Source: Lingula anatina (lineage: Eukaryota; Brachiopoda; Lingulata; Lingulida; Lingulidae). From it: a DNA stretch of 31,445 nucleotides. Below are positions 23,201 through 31,445 of the stretch, one piece after another; within the stretch, counting starts at the first letter, position 1, and each line of letters opens with the position of its first letter. Made by a program: the position numbers and the translations under genes. Under the pieces are notes generated by a model. It was not told the origin of the DNA and searched no databases. It worked only from the letters and a program-made list of their open reading frames with translations. The stretch is from positions 468,714 through 500,158 of the forward strand of contig NW_019774836.1 of NCBI RefSeq assembly GCF_001039355.2, read 5' to 3'.

Positions 23201-23888
23201 CGTTCTCAAAGGACCCGTCCTGAAATAAACAAATAGAAACAAGCTATATTTGTTTGCTGATTGTGTAATACATGCCTGGTAAGACTGGGGCTGATTTGGA
23301 ACGGTTATCAGTCCAGCTTCCACTACTATAGCTGTGCAGTATACAGTATATATATATTAGGTGAAAGATTGTCTGAATGCAAAATTGAGTCAATTTTTTT
23401 TTTTTTTTTTTACAATTCACACAATGAGTATAGGTGGAAGGGTCTTTATATTTATTTATTTATTTATTTATTCTGCAAATTTGTTAAGTTACTGCATGAC
23501 CACTGTTGGTTGTTAATAATTCTATATTCCTTCAGACTTAGTGCTTGAGTAATGGCCCATGGCAAGGCTACTTTTTTCAGCGACTTTGATATCGTTATGA
23601 CAATTTTCAAGACTAAAACATTTTGGAAATGAAACTTGAGTAAAAAGCACCTACCCTGTAGCAGAAGTAAGACTTCAGGGAATAATCCGTCATAATGAAA
23701 TTTGGTCTTCGACCGCTTCCACTTCCGACGCTCATACTGCGATTCATTTTCCCTTGACTTAAACTAGGTCCTTTAAAGTCGACACTCGGGACGTTTTCCC
23801 TTGTTTCCGGACCATGAATTTCTAGTCTGGCACCGTCAAATTCCGGCCCTTGATTCGGCCTGTCGTCGTTAACTTGTGCCTCCATCAT
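17264..23888 (-). CDS. TPRG1/TPRG1L (Mover)-like protein, hSac2-type domain, four exons
   Basis: Exons in transcript order are 23888-23655, 23219-23125, 22206-22030 and 17609-17264. All junctions are GT/AG and the phases agree (0, 2, 2), giving 852 nt and 283 aa; human TPRG1L is about 270 aa. Diagnostic blocks are GAWLLTE + IDHW (about 104-114), KMVLLTENSLLIIKYDF, a DTIEVGE turn, RWNPWKEELPYITLTDHP in the last exon, and the C-terminal NQSHLGFSRERNGMSF. These follow the vertebrate TPRG1L order throughout. The first ~75 residues (rich in Gly, Ser, Asp and Arg) are not conserved. In vertebrates TPRG1L binds synaptic vesicles and Bassoon and modulates transmitter release; an equivalent role here is only inference. 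The start is a double Met (ATGATG) at 23888. The last intron is inflated by the 1.6-kb assembly duplication. Confidence 0.88.
17832..17997. mobile_element. Short MITE-like inverted-repeat element
   Basis: catggggactcttgctgaat (about 17837-17856) is matched in reverse complement by attcagcgagagtccccatg (about 17972-17991), with about 115 bp between the arms. The arm sequence resembles the inner terminal repeat of the elements at 1638-1879 and 19350-19575 (ATTCTCGCTAAATTGC), so it looks like a shortened member of one family. Confidence 0.55.
18636..18836. repeat. 70-bp tandem repeat, three units
   Basis: The block gatctgatgtgaccgcgacc starts at 18645, 18715 and 18785, a period of exactly 70 bp. 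Units 2 and 3 are nearly identical and unit 1 is more diverged. It repeats at about 20254-20454 in copy B of the assembly duplication. Direct repeats without variable spacers, so this is a minisatellite. Confidence 0.85.
19350..19575. mobile_element. MITE-like element (copy A)
   Basis: Left part tagatcgatctatctccaac then ctcgctaaattgcctgt; right part gcaagaaagcccttggagat then gggaacccagtctta. These pair imperfectly as inverted repeats. Inner motifs (GCTAAATTGC, GGGGTAATTAAT, TAGGCATGCCAGACATCTAAG) match counterparts in the element at 1638-1879, so both belong to one non-autonomous family. The copy at 20969-21194 is the assembly duplicate, not an independent insertion. Confidence 0.6.
20093..20093. 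other. Single N at a duplication junction (assembly join)
   Basis: The N separates two essentially identical 1.6-kb blocks, the signature of two contig ends that overlap but were not merged. Confidence 0.9.
20094..21711. repeat. 1.6-kb direct duplication, copy B
   Basis: Near-perfect repeat of 18476-20092; see copy A. Homology stops at attaacaa (21711), after which the intron continues with unique sequence. It contains the second appearances of the 70-bp tandem repeat (about 20254-20454) and the MITE (20969-21194). Confidence 0.92.
22207..23124 (-). other. Intron 2 of the TPRG1-like gene
   Basis: AT-rich intron with a short CA repeat (about 23051-23066). Related motifs around tcctataggaaat recur at about 22400-22480 and form a small irregular repeat. 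No coding exon is supported. Confidence 0.6.
23220..23654 (-). other. Intron 1 of the TPRG1-like gene
   Basis: 435-bp intron with a poly-T tract (about 23394-23411) and an ATTT tetranucleotide run (about 23449-23472). The plus-strand open frame across it is low-complexity and not coding. Confidence 0.7.
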
Positions 23889-23950
23889 ATTTTTGTCAAA
23901 TTCGTACGAGATCCCTGGAACTGAACTTTGTTGACATCAAATATGGAAAA

Positions 23951-23964
23951 TGACGTCAAGGTCA
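23951..23964. promoter_or_regulatory. CRE overlapping an ERR/SF-1-type half-site upstream of the TPRG1-like gene
   Basis: A full palindromic CRE, TGACGTCA (23951-23958), overlaps TCAAGGTCA (23956-23964), an extended nuclear-receptor half-site of the ERR/SF-1 type. It lies about 63 bp upstream of the minus-strand start codon. CREB-type control would fit a neuronal gene, but this is motif matching only. Confidence 0.45.
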
Positions 23965-24028
23965 CAAGATTGATTCATAGGTGGCGCGCATAATCAAGAC
24001 AAGAAAATGTGCGTAATCAAGACATTTA

Positions 24029-24035
24029 TTCAGAT
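24029..24035. repeat. Target-site duplication, left (TTCAGAT)
   Basis: TTCAGAT lies directly outside the left inverted repeat and recurs at 28475-28481 directly outside the right one. A 7-bp exact flanking repeat supports transpositional insertion of the 4.4-kb segment between them. Confidence 0.7.
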
Positions 24036-24376
24036 CATAGAAGTAGAGAAAATGGAATGCCAACTCCCGCGAGATTTGTATTGCCCTCTGTGTTATGAGC
24101 TTGTGACCACGATCTCCAATGTACTCATTCTAATTCATCACCTTCATGTATAGATTGCCATCATACATTCCTTATATAACTTATTATAAAGTAACTTATT
24201 GATATTATGCTACATGTAAACATTGAAATCATGTATATTTATATTTATTTATATACCTGTTTGTACTGTTGTAGTTAGATGTAATTGTCTTTGTCTTTGA
24301 TTGTACCTTATTTGTAAAGGTGTATCAATAAAGAATCCACGAGAGTTCGGCGAGAGTTGGGTAGTTTTACTTCCGG
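24036..24376. repeat. Left terminal inverted repeat, interrupted
   Basis: 24036-24112 and 24343-24376 together match the reverse complement of 28379-28474. The interruption is a separate insertion (24113-24336). The inner end ACTTCCGG is an ETS-type motif, present at both ends of the element. Confidence 0.7.
24113..24336 (+). mobile_element. Nested retroelement-like insertion in the left inverted repeat
   Basis: The right inverted repeat is continuous across this point. The left one is split by 224 bp flanked by CCACGA at 24107-24112 and 24337-24342. The insert ends tgtatcaataaagaatc, so an AATAAA lies close to its 3' end, as in many SINEs and truncated LINEs. It has no open frame. The exact family is not recognised. 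Confidence 0.6.
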
Positions 24377-24469
24377 TCAACTTTCGTTGCACTAAATGTG
24401 AATGGGGAGCAGGCGTGCTAAGACAATTGAGCGTCATTTTGACAGATTTTTGGTTCAATTTGATTAATA

Positions 24470-25029
24470 ATGGCCTCGAAGTTGACATTATTGGAGGTAA
24501 GTCTGTCTCTTAGCTTGATTAAACGAAGCTGGATTGCAGCATGTGGATAAAATCGACGATAATCGAGCGATCTCACACAAAGCACGTGGACAGCCGGCAG
24601 AGTTTTACTTTCCCTGTCGTGATCAAGTAATGATATATCTGTACAGCAATGGAATATTAGTCCGAACTAGCCGTGAACTGTAGTTTGACTGCACATCATA
24701 CTTGAAAAAAGTCGGAATAAAATTCTGTCCCTTAACTAGGGAATTTGATATTTAATGCTTTTGTTTACAACTAAATACAAGGCTGCTAGCAATTTTCCTG
24801 CCAAGGAATTGAAGGAAAAGGCGACCCAATAATTTTTTCTACCGATATTAAATCAACTCACAAAGTTCAATCCTACTCACACTATTATCGTTAAACTTTT
24901 AAATTTTTTGAAAGTTATTTTTTTTCAAAATTTTAAGTAAAATTTCTGCCTACAGGCTGATCTTGAAGAGATATTCAGTGAGCTGCAACTTGCATTACAG
25001 AGCACCACGCAACCAGTAGCACCACCCTG
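24470..25029 (+). CDS. Two-exon coding candidate, unrecognised, possibly incomplete
   Basis: Exon 24470-24496 encodes MASKLTLLE and ends at a strong donor (GAG|GTAAGT). Exon 24956-25029 follows a good acceptor (CTACAG) in matching phase and encodes 24 residues, ADLEEIFSELQLALQ and so on, likely helical. It ends at CCTG|GTATGT in phase 2. The nearest candidate acceptors downstream (about 25236 and 26385) create an immediate stop, so the 3' end is unknown. The start codon lies about 95 bp inside the left inverted repeat of the transposon, so the reading may be driven by the element or may be the start of a host gene running beyond it. I do not recognise the family. Confidence 0.35.
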
Positions 25030-27181
25030 GTATGTTTAAAAAATAAAAATAATTATCTTTCTGTTTTTTTTTTGTTTTTTTTTTTTTGAAAAAATATTTT
25101 ATATTCAAACAATGTATAGTTACATGGAAATTGATAAAATCCTTTTCATTTGATATTATGTATTTACATTAATAATGAAACATGATACAAATACAAAAAT
25201 AATTTGACAGTGCTTTGTAAATTTTGCTACTTCAGGTGACTCAAATATCACATTTAGTGGAGCAATCCTTGGAAAAGCTGCATCCAGCATTTTATTGACA
25301 TACAGTTGTTTAGAAATGCAAAAGGACACTTCAAAAGGTACATTGTTATAGAATATATATTTATTTCAGTATTTCAAGGCTTTTGTCAAATTACAAAGTA
25401 CCAATTATGTATCAGTTATAGTAGCAATGACAGCTGTTACTGCATACATAATAACAATAATAGCAAATGAATTTTACTGTGACCTACATATAAAAGTTTT
25501 ATCTTTCTATGGAAATGTTTTCGTTTCTACTTACTCAATCATCAATATATGAAAAGAACAATGAAATTTAGAGAAATCAGATACAAGTACATAAAGCATA
25601 TTCAGCTGGACATTTAAAAAATACAATGATAGATTTCAGTTAGAGGTATTTTGCAATTGTTTAATACATTTTTAAACATGTTAGTCTTTCAGTCTTATGT
25701 TCAAGGAATCTAAAAAATAAATTATTACCTGCGCCTTAATTATACCACACACTTCCAAAACTATATAAAAACGTTTTTGCCTGTTGTCCATGTAATACGT
25801 CATGCCTGATCTAACTTCAAGAGAATTTTATAGTTTGCTATATTCTCCTCAGTTTATTCCAAATTTTAAATTTTATTATTATTTTTTAAATTTATTTTAT
25901 TTATTATTATTATTTATTTTTTACTCTTAGCTGCAAAGCATGGGTTATCTGATGCGATCACCTACAGTAGGATAGCTATTTCGGAAGTGCTTGATTTTAC
26001 ACCTTATATTTTCCTTCAAAATAATATCAGCATTGGTTCACAAATTTGAAGCCCCATACATCTGACCCATAGAATATTATTGCTGCAATCATTTAATAGG
26101 TGTAAATGCAAGATGGGGTTGAACTTTATCACAATAGTGTTTCAACTTGTTTATAATAATGGTAACTTAACCTTGCCTATACATACTCAATTTATTTACA
26201 GCTCTTGCTCATGTTATGCTATGGGTTATTCTATAATACACATTTAAATGCTGATGTTTCATATAGTCATAGTTAAAAATAAAGATGTAGTATTGAAACT
26301 GATTTCTCAGACAGAATTAGTTGTACTCTGCCATTAGAAGTTTAAAAATTTGCATGACTAACACACAGTTCTAATTTAGTTTCAGATATCTGCAAACTTT
26401 TTGGACAATGCATATCTCCCTGTTTGGTACAGAAGTCCAAGGTCCCCAGGTTGAACAGAGAGCTCAGAGGCATCCCAGTCAGCTTTTTTCGCTGCTACAA
26501 CCAGAATGACAGACATTATAGCAGTCACAGAAGATGACCAACTCTGTCTGGTTGACACTTGAGATCTTCAGTAAAGTCCTGGTTGTACATTTCATCAGCC
26601 CTAATAGTGCATGGTGGTTTTTGTAGTCAGCAAACTGAAACATATGTAGAGGAAGTGATAAGCATGAAGAACTGAGTCAACCCAGAGATAACAGTACACA
26701 GCCAGAAGCAGTCACTGCAGACTGCCAAGTCACAAGGCAGACTTGAATCTATCACTACAAATGCAAAGTCTATATTGATGAAAAGGAAACAATTTTAGGA
26801 AAACCTTTCCTATACAGATGCATTTTTACAATGCTGTAATTCTGTTATTTCAGAGTGCCATTTTAGTTCTACATAACATGCTAAATGTACAAGTTCTGCC
26901 CTTATTATACACATTTCTTTATTCATAAACTTCTATTTTAAATAGTAAATATGTAACTGCAATCAGTTTCACCATACATGCGTGCACTGCTAAATGTCTG
27001 ATGTAAAAAAAAAAAATTAAGCTATGAAACTAAGACATAAGCCCAAATTTGTTCAGCAAACAGCAATGTTGAATTTAAGTTGTAATAAGGAGGTGAAAGG
27101 GATGTTAATTCAATTCAAACAGCTTCAATAAACTTTGATGAGATATTATTCATCCCTCAATTATACAGCCTGAATGTACAT
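25030..27181. other. Interior of the P-like element, no supported gene
   Basis: Mostly AT-rich sequence with many stops. The stretch 26390-26800 has more balanced composition and short open frames on both strands, so it may be a decayed piece of transposase sequence, but I could not match it to any family. Confidence 0.4.
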
Positions 27182-27306
27182 TTAATGAAACAGTGCTTCA
27201 AAACACCTGGAACAGACCTTGACTTTCTCTGGATTGAAGATGTTGTCACATCTGTTGATGCAATGGATCAGCTGACTTCTCCATTTGTCTGAAACCTCAG
27301 ACACTC
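27182..27306 (-). pseudogene. THAP-domain C-terminal half (exon)
   Basis: After an acceptor-like tatccacag the frame reads GVSEVSDKWRSQLIHC and then NRCDNIFNPEKVKVCSRCFE, ending at TAA (27182). The order W, then a basic helix, then an F-x-P turn and C-S-x-x-F is the second half of a THAP zinc finger. The family's Cys-x2-His is here Cys-x2-Cys (VCSRCF), and no AVPTIF-like end follows. The acceptor phase does not match the upstream exon by one base, which suggests decay or an unrecognised junction. Confidence 0.5.
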
Positions 27307-27552
27307 CTGTGGATATGAAAAGATACATGTACCACCTTAATTCTTGTACTCGCCTTAGAAATGGGAGTTTCTTTGTGGAATCAAAAGCTGGCATATGAAG
27401 GTGTAAAATATTGAACATTATGAGATTTAATAAATTGTCGTTTTATATATAATTATTGTGAAAGAAGAAAGTTATTCAACTGTGAAAAGGTGCAAAAGAG
27501 ATAATAATAAAATGGTTTGCTTGATTATTATTTTGTGTTGCTTCAATTTTAC

Positions 27553-27639
27553 CTTAGGCAAGCTGTGGAAAGAAAGACCCTTGCACTTCTGTGAAGAGGC
27601 ACTGCATAGAATAACACAACAGAACTCCTTCTTGACACC
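27553..27639 (-). pseudogene. THAP-domain N-terminal half (exon)
   Basis: A 29-codon exon between acceptor TTTTCAAG and donor AAG|GTAAAA encodes GVKKEFCCVILCSASS followed by a basic stretch and GLSFHSLPK. C-x4-C followed by G-x-S-F-H-x-x-P is the hallmark of a THAP domain start. No start codon is present in the exon, so an upstream exon is needed; a candidate donor (AAT|GTAAGT, about 28141) lies toward the right inverted repeat. Confidence 0.55.
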
Positions 27640-28378
27640 CTTGAAAAGAACAGAATAAAAATTTACATTTCTAATAAATTATTATTATTATTAGTCCTAC
27701 ATAGTCAGGTATATCTTAATTATATGTTGAAGCTATATCACCAGGAGTAATAACCAGCTATAACTGATCTAGTTTAGTGTTGCAATGATCCTCTGGTGGT
27801 ATGGCACAACTCCAAGTATGACTTTGATATTTCCATTTTTTCTTATTAAACATGTTCGTATTTTGCTTGTACAAATGCATAAAATGAAAAGGGGATAACT
27901 AAATATGTAATATTTATATGTATAAATATTCTGTGCTTTTATTAACAGCTTGGATAACGACATTTAGTTCACAGATTTCTCGAAGACCGTACATGAACAC
28001 TTGAGGGATAAACGGAAAACAATCGGCGTCAGACGACCATTGTATTCAAAGACAGATCATATCATGAATGAGCCTCTCACTCCTTAAATTTACGCTTAAA
28101 AAACACAATATTGTATTAAAATACAAAAGTTATTACTTACATTGCTAAATTATATTCCGTGTTATCTTCGACTTCGGTAATACACTCTGTCACACGCACC
28201 AAATAAAGCGCTTTGGGTTTTAATGATTCCGTTTTCACACCATAAAAACTGCAGTTAGAATGTCCAGACTCCCGTTTACGCCATAGCAAATCACATTATC
28301 GTAAAAACTAGCTCTAGTCGCTGTGAATAGTAGTTATTGAAACATGTAGAGCGTGAGTTGAATGCAGCTGCATGGAAA

Positions 28379-28474
28379 CCGGAAGTGAAACTCCCCAACT
28401 CTCGCCCAACTCTCGGGGTCACAAGCTCGGCCTGCGAGATTTGAAGTTGGCATTCCATTTTCTCTACTTCTATG
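28379..28474. repeat. Right terminal inverted repeat of the P-like element
   Basis: Runs from CCGGAAGTGAAACTCC to CTACTTCTATG and is the reverse complement, with a few mismatches and a short indel, of the left repeat. TTCAGAT follows at 28475-28481. Confidence 0.75.
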
Positions 28475-28481
28475 TTCAGAT

Positions 28482-31445
28482 CAACCTGTCATCAAATAGT
28501 ATTTACCAATTTTATTTACATTTATGTTATAGAAAGGATAAGATTTTGAGAAATTTTGCTGATATGATGTGGCACATGAAAATTGTGTGAAATTGTGTAA
28601 ACGACGCCATCTAGGTTTAAAACGAATCAAAACTAAAGTGAAAGTGTGCACCCGCCCTCTTACCTGGAAGGAAGAAAATACCTGAGCTTGCGAACTTCAT
28701 CACGCCTTCGGGTTTTCAAACACATTGGGAGAACATACATTTCAACTAAAAATACCATTTTAAGGAAATTTACCGGGATAAAAAATCGTCTGTTATTTAT
28801 TATTAATTACTAATTAAATCAATAATTTTTTAAAAACGAAACGAAAACAAAACGAAATTATCGAAATTTTTTTATGAAGTTAAGAAAGAAAGCATTTTTC
28901 AGTTCCACCTTCCGTGTTCCCGCTATAAACATATACAGGCTTCTTGTACTGCATTTTATATTATCACGTGTTCGGGAATCAGCTAGAACTTTCCGCTAAA
29001 ATTCAGCATATCAATTTTAAACAAAACTTTGGTTTACAGTCGCCCAAACAAGATTGGTTAAATCAGTATTCAACTCCATTAAAATATCCTGCTAATGAAA
29101 AAGTTTAATTCAAATTACGTTCATTTTGTCGTACATGTATTTGTAAGGGGCGAGGGGGGGGGGGGGGCGAGGAGGATAGGATCGAGATGCCCAGACGCTT
29201 ATGCAATGTTAAGTATTGATTTGCATAAAGTGAGTAAAACGATGGGAGTGTTTGTAAACATGGGAAGAGATTGATTGGTGTGTGAATTCACTGTGGATGA
29301 TACACTGTACATAAAACAGCAGCATGTTATACATGTATTAAAACCTAGGAGACTGACAACAGTAGAGACAGAAAATAGAGAAGAGAACGGATAGAGGAGA
29401 ATGAAGAAATAGAGAATAAATAGAATGTAAAATCAAAAAGTATTTGTGGTTTTACATAACGTATATATAAGGATGAAAATCATTACCACCCTCATCATTA
29501 ATTGTTTATCGAAACTTCCCTCGAAAATGAACAAATGATGCAGTTTTGGCAGATCAAAATAATATCTACGCTTTTTTGTATTCCGTGCTGAAAATATAAA
29601 TATATGGGCGGGCGTTTGACGTGTGAGCTGTCTCTTGCGTATTTTCGTAACTTTTTACTACTTTATCTCTAATTGCCTTGGGGTCCAAGAAAATCTCAAA
29701 TATGGCTACACTGTGAATAACTTATAGGCCTAAGCGTGTTTCAGTCTTGAATTCTTGGACGTTTTCAGCCCTGCTCGGTCAGAAGGTCTTGCAGGAATTT
29801 TTAATTATCCGATCGGACATGTAGTACTAGAGGTACTGTTTTTGCAGATTTGGTCGTCATTTACTGACAACGTGGAGTAGTACACGACCACCTTAAGCTA
29901 TAGAGAGGGGGCGGGGCCGACACACAGGTGCGTCATGATTGACAGTGCCATTGAAAAACACGTCTCTGGAAATTCTGTTAACAGTTTCCCCGTCAGTTTG
30001 AAGACGTCTGGAAAGAAAATCTTTTTAAGGTCTGTGTTCGTGCAGGCGATCATGTTGTTTTTCATTTCGATATCAATGGCAAGAAAGAGTATGGTTAAAA
30101 TGATGTTTTATATATATATTTATGCCCTGGCTAGCTATAATACCCTGACTACATGGCTTTATTCTAAGCACGCGCGGGCACGGTGTGACACAGGGGTACA
30201 CGTGTGCATATTTCTTCTAACTTACGTAAGAAAAACCAGTGAATGAAGTCTTAAACACTACTATCAATACCGAAGGCAAGGAAAAAAAACTCATAAGGTG
30301 AACCAACCTTTTGTCGCCAGTGTATAAACAACTACCCTAACCACAAAAAAGAAGACCCCCCCCCCCCCCTCGCCAGGCTTTTGATATCCCAGATCTGTCA
30401 GTGTATGCTACAATGGGGGGAACACAGAAGAGAATACAGCCAGTACAGTACGTACCCCCACCACACTCCTGGAAATGTTCTATGCTGCCGTTCAGGCCGT
30501 TAACAAAGCGAAGAAAAGTGCCGAGGTTTTCTATCCCAACTGAGAAATACCCCGTAGGGCATGCGCAGACGTTTCATAAGAATTAATCTAGTCCTATTTC
30601 CAAGGAGAAAACGCCGTGTCTGCCTCAGGCAACTTACAAGCTTTTTACCTCGTAATGAATCGCGACTGCGTGATTAAAAATTTGAGAATTTGAGAATAAC
30701 CATTGCAGGCGTTATCCGTATGTGTTTGAGGAGTCGTCAGTTGTTATCTAAAAATCATCGACTTGTAATTCTATATGTAGAAACGCAAATCCAATAAATC
30801 GAAGTCAGAACACAGTAAGTGACATACGCAGAGGCACAGGGGAGGCATTTGTGAATTCCTCTTCTCATGGCCGCAACTAATTTGCCTTCTTTCCTGCGTC
30901 ATTTTGTCAAAATAAAAGGAAAGGGTTCCGCGCTGAAATTGTATTAGTTGCATGCGAAAAAGATATTTTTCGATGAAAATTCCACACGTTTCCTAACTGT
31001 CCGTCCTCTAGATTTATTTAAGCGATGAAAGTATATCTTGACAATTTGTCATGGAATGGAAAGGTCTCAAGGGATAAATGATCCTTAATCGTATTAATTA
31101 TACACAGTATTTTGATATATGTATGTTGTATGGGAAGACTCAATTTTCTTAAGACATGGTCATCCATTTCACTATATTTGCTGTTGTTCTGTGCGTTTCA
31201 TCAAAGCAGTTTTTGCCTTGTTAAACGACACAATATACAAAACCCGACAGTGCAGCAACAATAAACAAGTCTTCGGGCCAAAGACTACATGTAACATGTA
31301 AAGGCCCCTTTCACATCATGTAGTACACTAAACAAGATCCTTCCCTTCCTTCCCCTCCTTCCATCTCTCTCTCTCTCCTTCTCTCTCTCCCTCTCTCTCT
31401 CTCCATCCTTCTCTCTTTCTCTTTTGAGTCTCCCTCCCTCCCCTT
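28482..31445. other. Right-hand region, no supported gene
   Basis: Apart from the candidate exon at 28664-28700 I find no coding exon. Short open frames (for example 29935-30246 and 30401-30586) lack family signatures. Low-complexity tracts are poly-G (about 29154-29167), poly-C (about 30357-30369) and a CT-rich tract that runs to the window end (about 31350-31445). Confidence 0.5.
28664..28700 (-). CDS. Candidate alternative first exon of the TPRG1-like gene
   Basis: On the minus strand ATG at 28700 opens MKFASSGIFFLP and ends at a strong donor CAG|GTAAGAG (phase 1). An acceptor TTCCAG at 23916-23915 would join it to the TPRG1-like first exon, in frame, adding ISYEFDKN before the double Met. 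The intron would then contain the whole P-like element. The frame fit and strong donor are suggestive, but chance is a real alternative. Confidence 0.25.

Larger units (their letters stand above)
24036..28474. mobile_element. P-superfamily-like DNA transposon, degraded
   Basis: The segment begins CATAGAAGTAGAGAAAATGG and ends with its reverse complement. The repeats extend about 111 bp on the left (24036-24112 and 24343-24376, once a nested insertion is removed) and 96 bp on the right (28379-28474). Both share a GAGCTTGTGACC block, a duplicated CGAGAGTTGGG-type block and a CTTCCGG inner end. TTCAGAT flanks both sides. Minus-strand exons at 27553-27639 and 27182-27306 encode most of a THAP domain, the DNA-binding domain of P-element transposases and THAP9. 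CA-starting termini, a TSD of 7-8 bp and a THAP domain point to the P superfamily; Drosophila P makes 8-bp duplications. I found no RNase H-like transposase body, so it is probably a decayed or internally deleted copy. Confidence 0.65.

Noticed and set aside
26390-26800. Possible transposase body in the P-like element
   Set aside because: The composition looks more gene-like, but every frame is short and I could identify no RNase H-like or P-transposase motif.
28142-28310. Open minus-strand stretch with a donor at about 28141, as the first THAP exon
   Set aside because: It has a strong donor but no usable ATG in the open frame, and its phase does not lead into the THAP frame. It may be untranslated; not called as coding.
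28372-28590. 72-codon plus-strand open frame
   Set aside because: It runs through the right inverted repeat of the transposon, and its first part is merely the translated repeat.
30401-30586. 61-codon plus-strand open frame (Pro- and Lys/Arg-rich)
   Set aside because: There is no splice context, no conserved motif and no neighbour to support it.

Overview
The window is from an animal nuclear genome. Two spliced, intron-rich genes have canonical GT/AG junctions, and the rest is AT-rich non-coding DNA with microsatellites, small inverted-repeat transposons and retroelement tails. High heterozygosity, the ENTPD and TPRG1-like families and the repeat style suggest an invertebrate such as a lancelet or a mollusc. 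I cannot name the species from sequence alone.

Layout. 1-2863 is upstream or intergenic DNA with a ~33-bp degenerate tandem repeat, a hairpin and a MITE. 2937-8606 (+) is a six-exon ectonucleoside triphosphate diphosphohydrolase (CD39/ENTPD family, 476 aa) with all five apyrase conserved regions. Its last three exons and about 2.5 kb of 3' flank appear twice (7105-11134 and 11136-15323), the copies meeting at a single N. This looks like two alleles placed end to end by the assembler. 17264-23888 (-) is a four-exon homologue of TPRG1/TPRG1L (hSac2-type domain, 283 aa), convergent with the ENTPD gene. Its last intron contains a second duplication (18476-20092 and 20094-21711), again joined at one N and identical apart from one homopolymer base, so it is almost certainly an unmerged contig overlap.

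24036-28474 is a 4.4-kb segment with ~100-bp terminal inverted repeats, a 7-bp target-site duplication and two exons of a THAP zinc-finger domain on the minus strand. I read it as a degraded P-superfamily DNA transposon just upstream of the TPRG1-like start codon. Its left inverted repeat is interrupted by a ~224-bp insertion with its own 6-bp target-site duplication. A short two-exon coding candidate starts just inside the left repeat. A possible upstream exon of the TPRG1-like gene lies beyond the transposon at 28664-28700. 28482-31445 has no gene I can support.

The two genes have no evident shared pathway. ENTPD proteins hydrolyse extracellular or lumenal nucleotides. TPRG1L is a presynaptic vesicle-associated protein in vertebrates. 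The strongest messages are the two assembly duplications, which would corrupt gene models, and the P-like element with a nested insertion.
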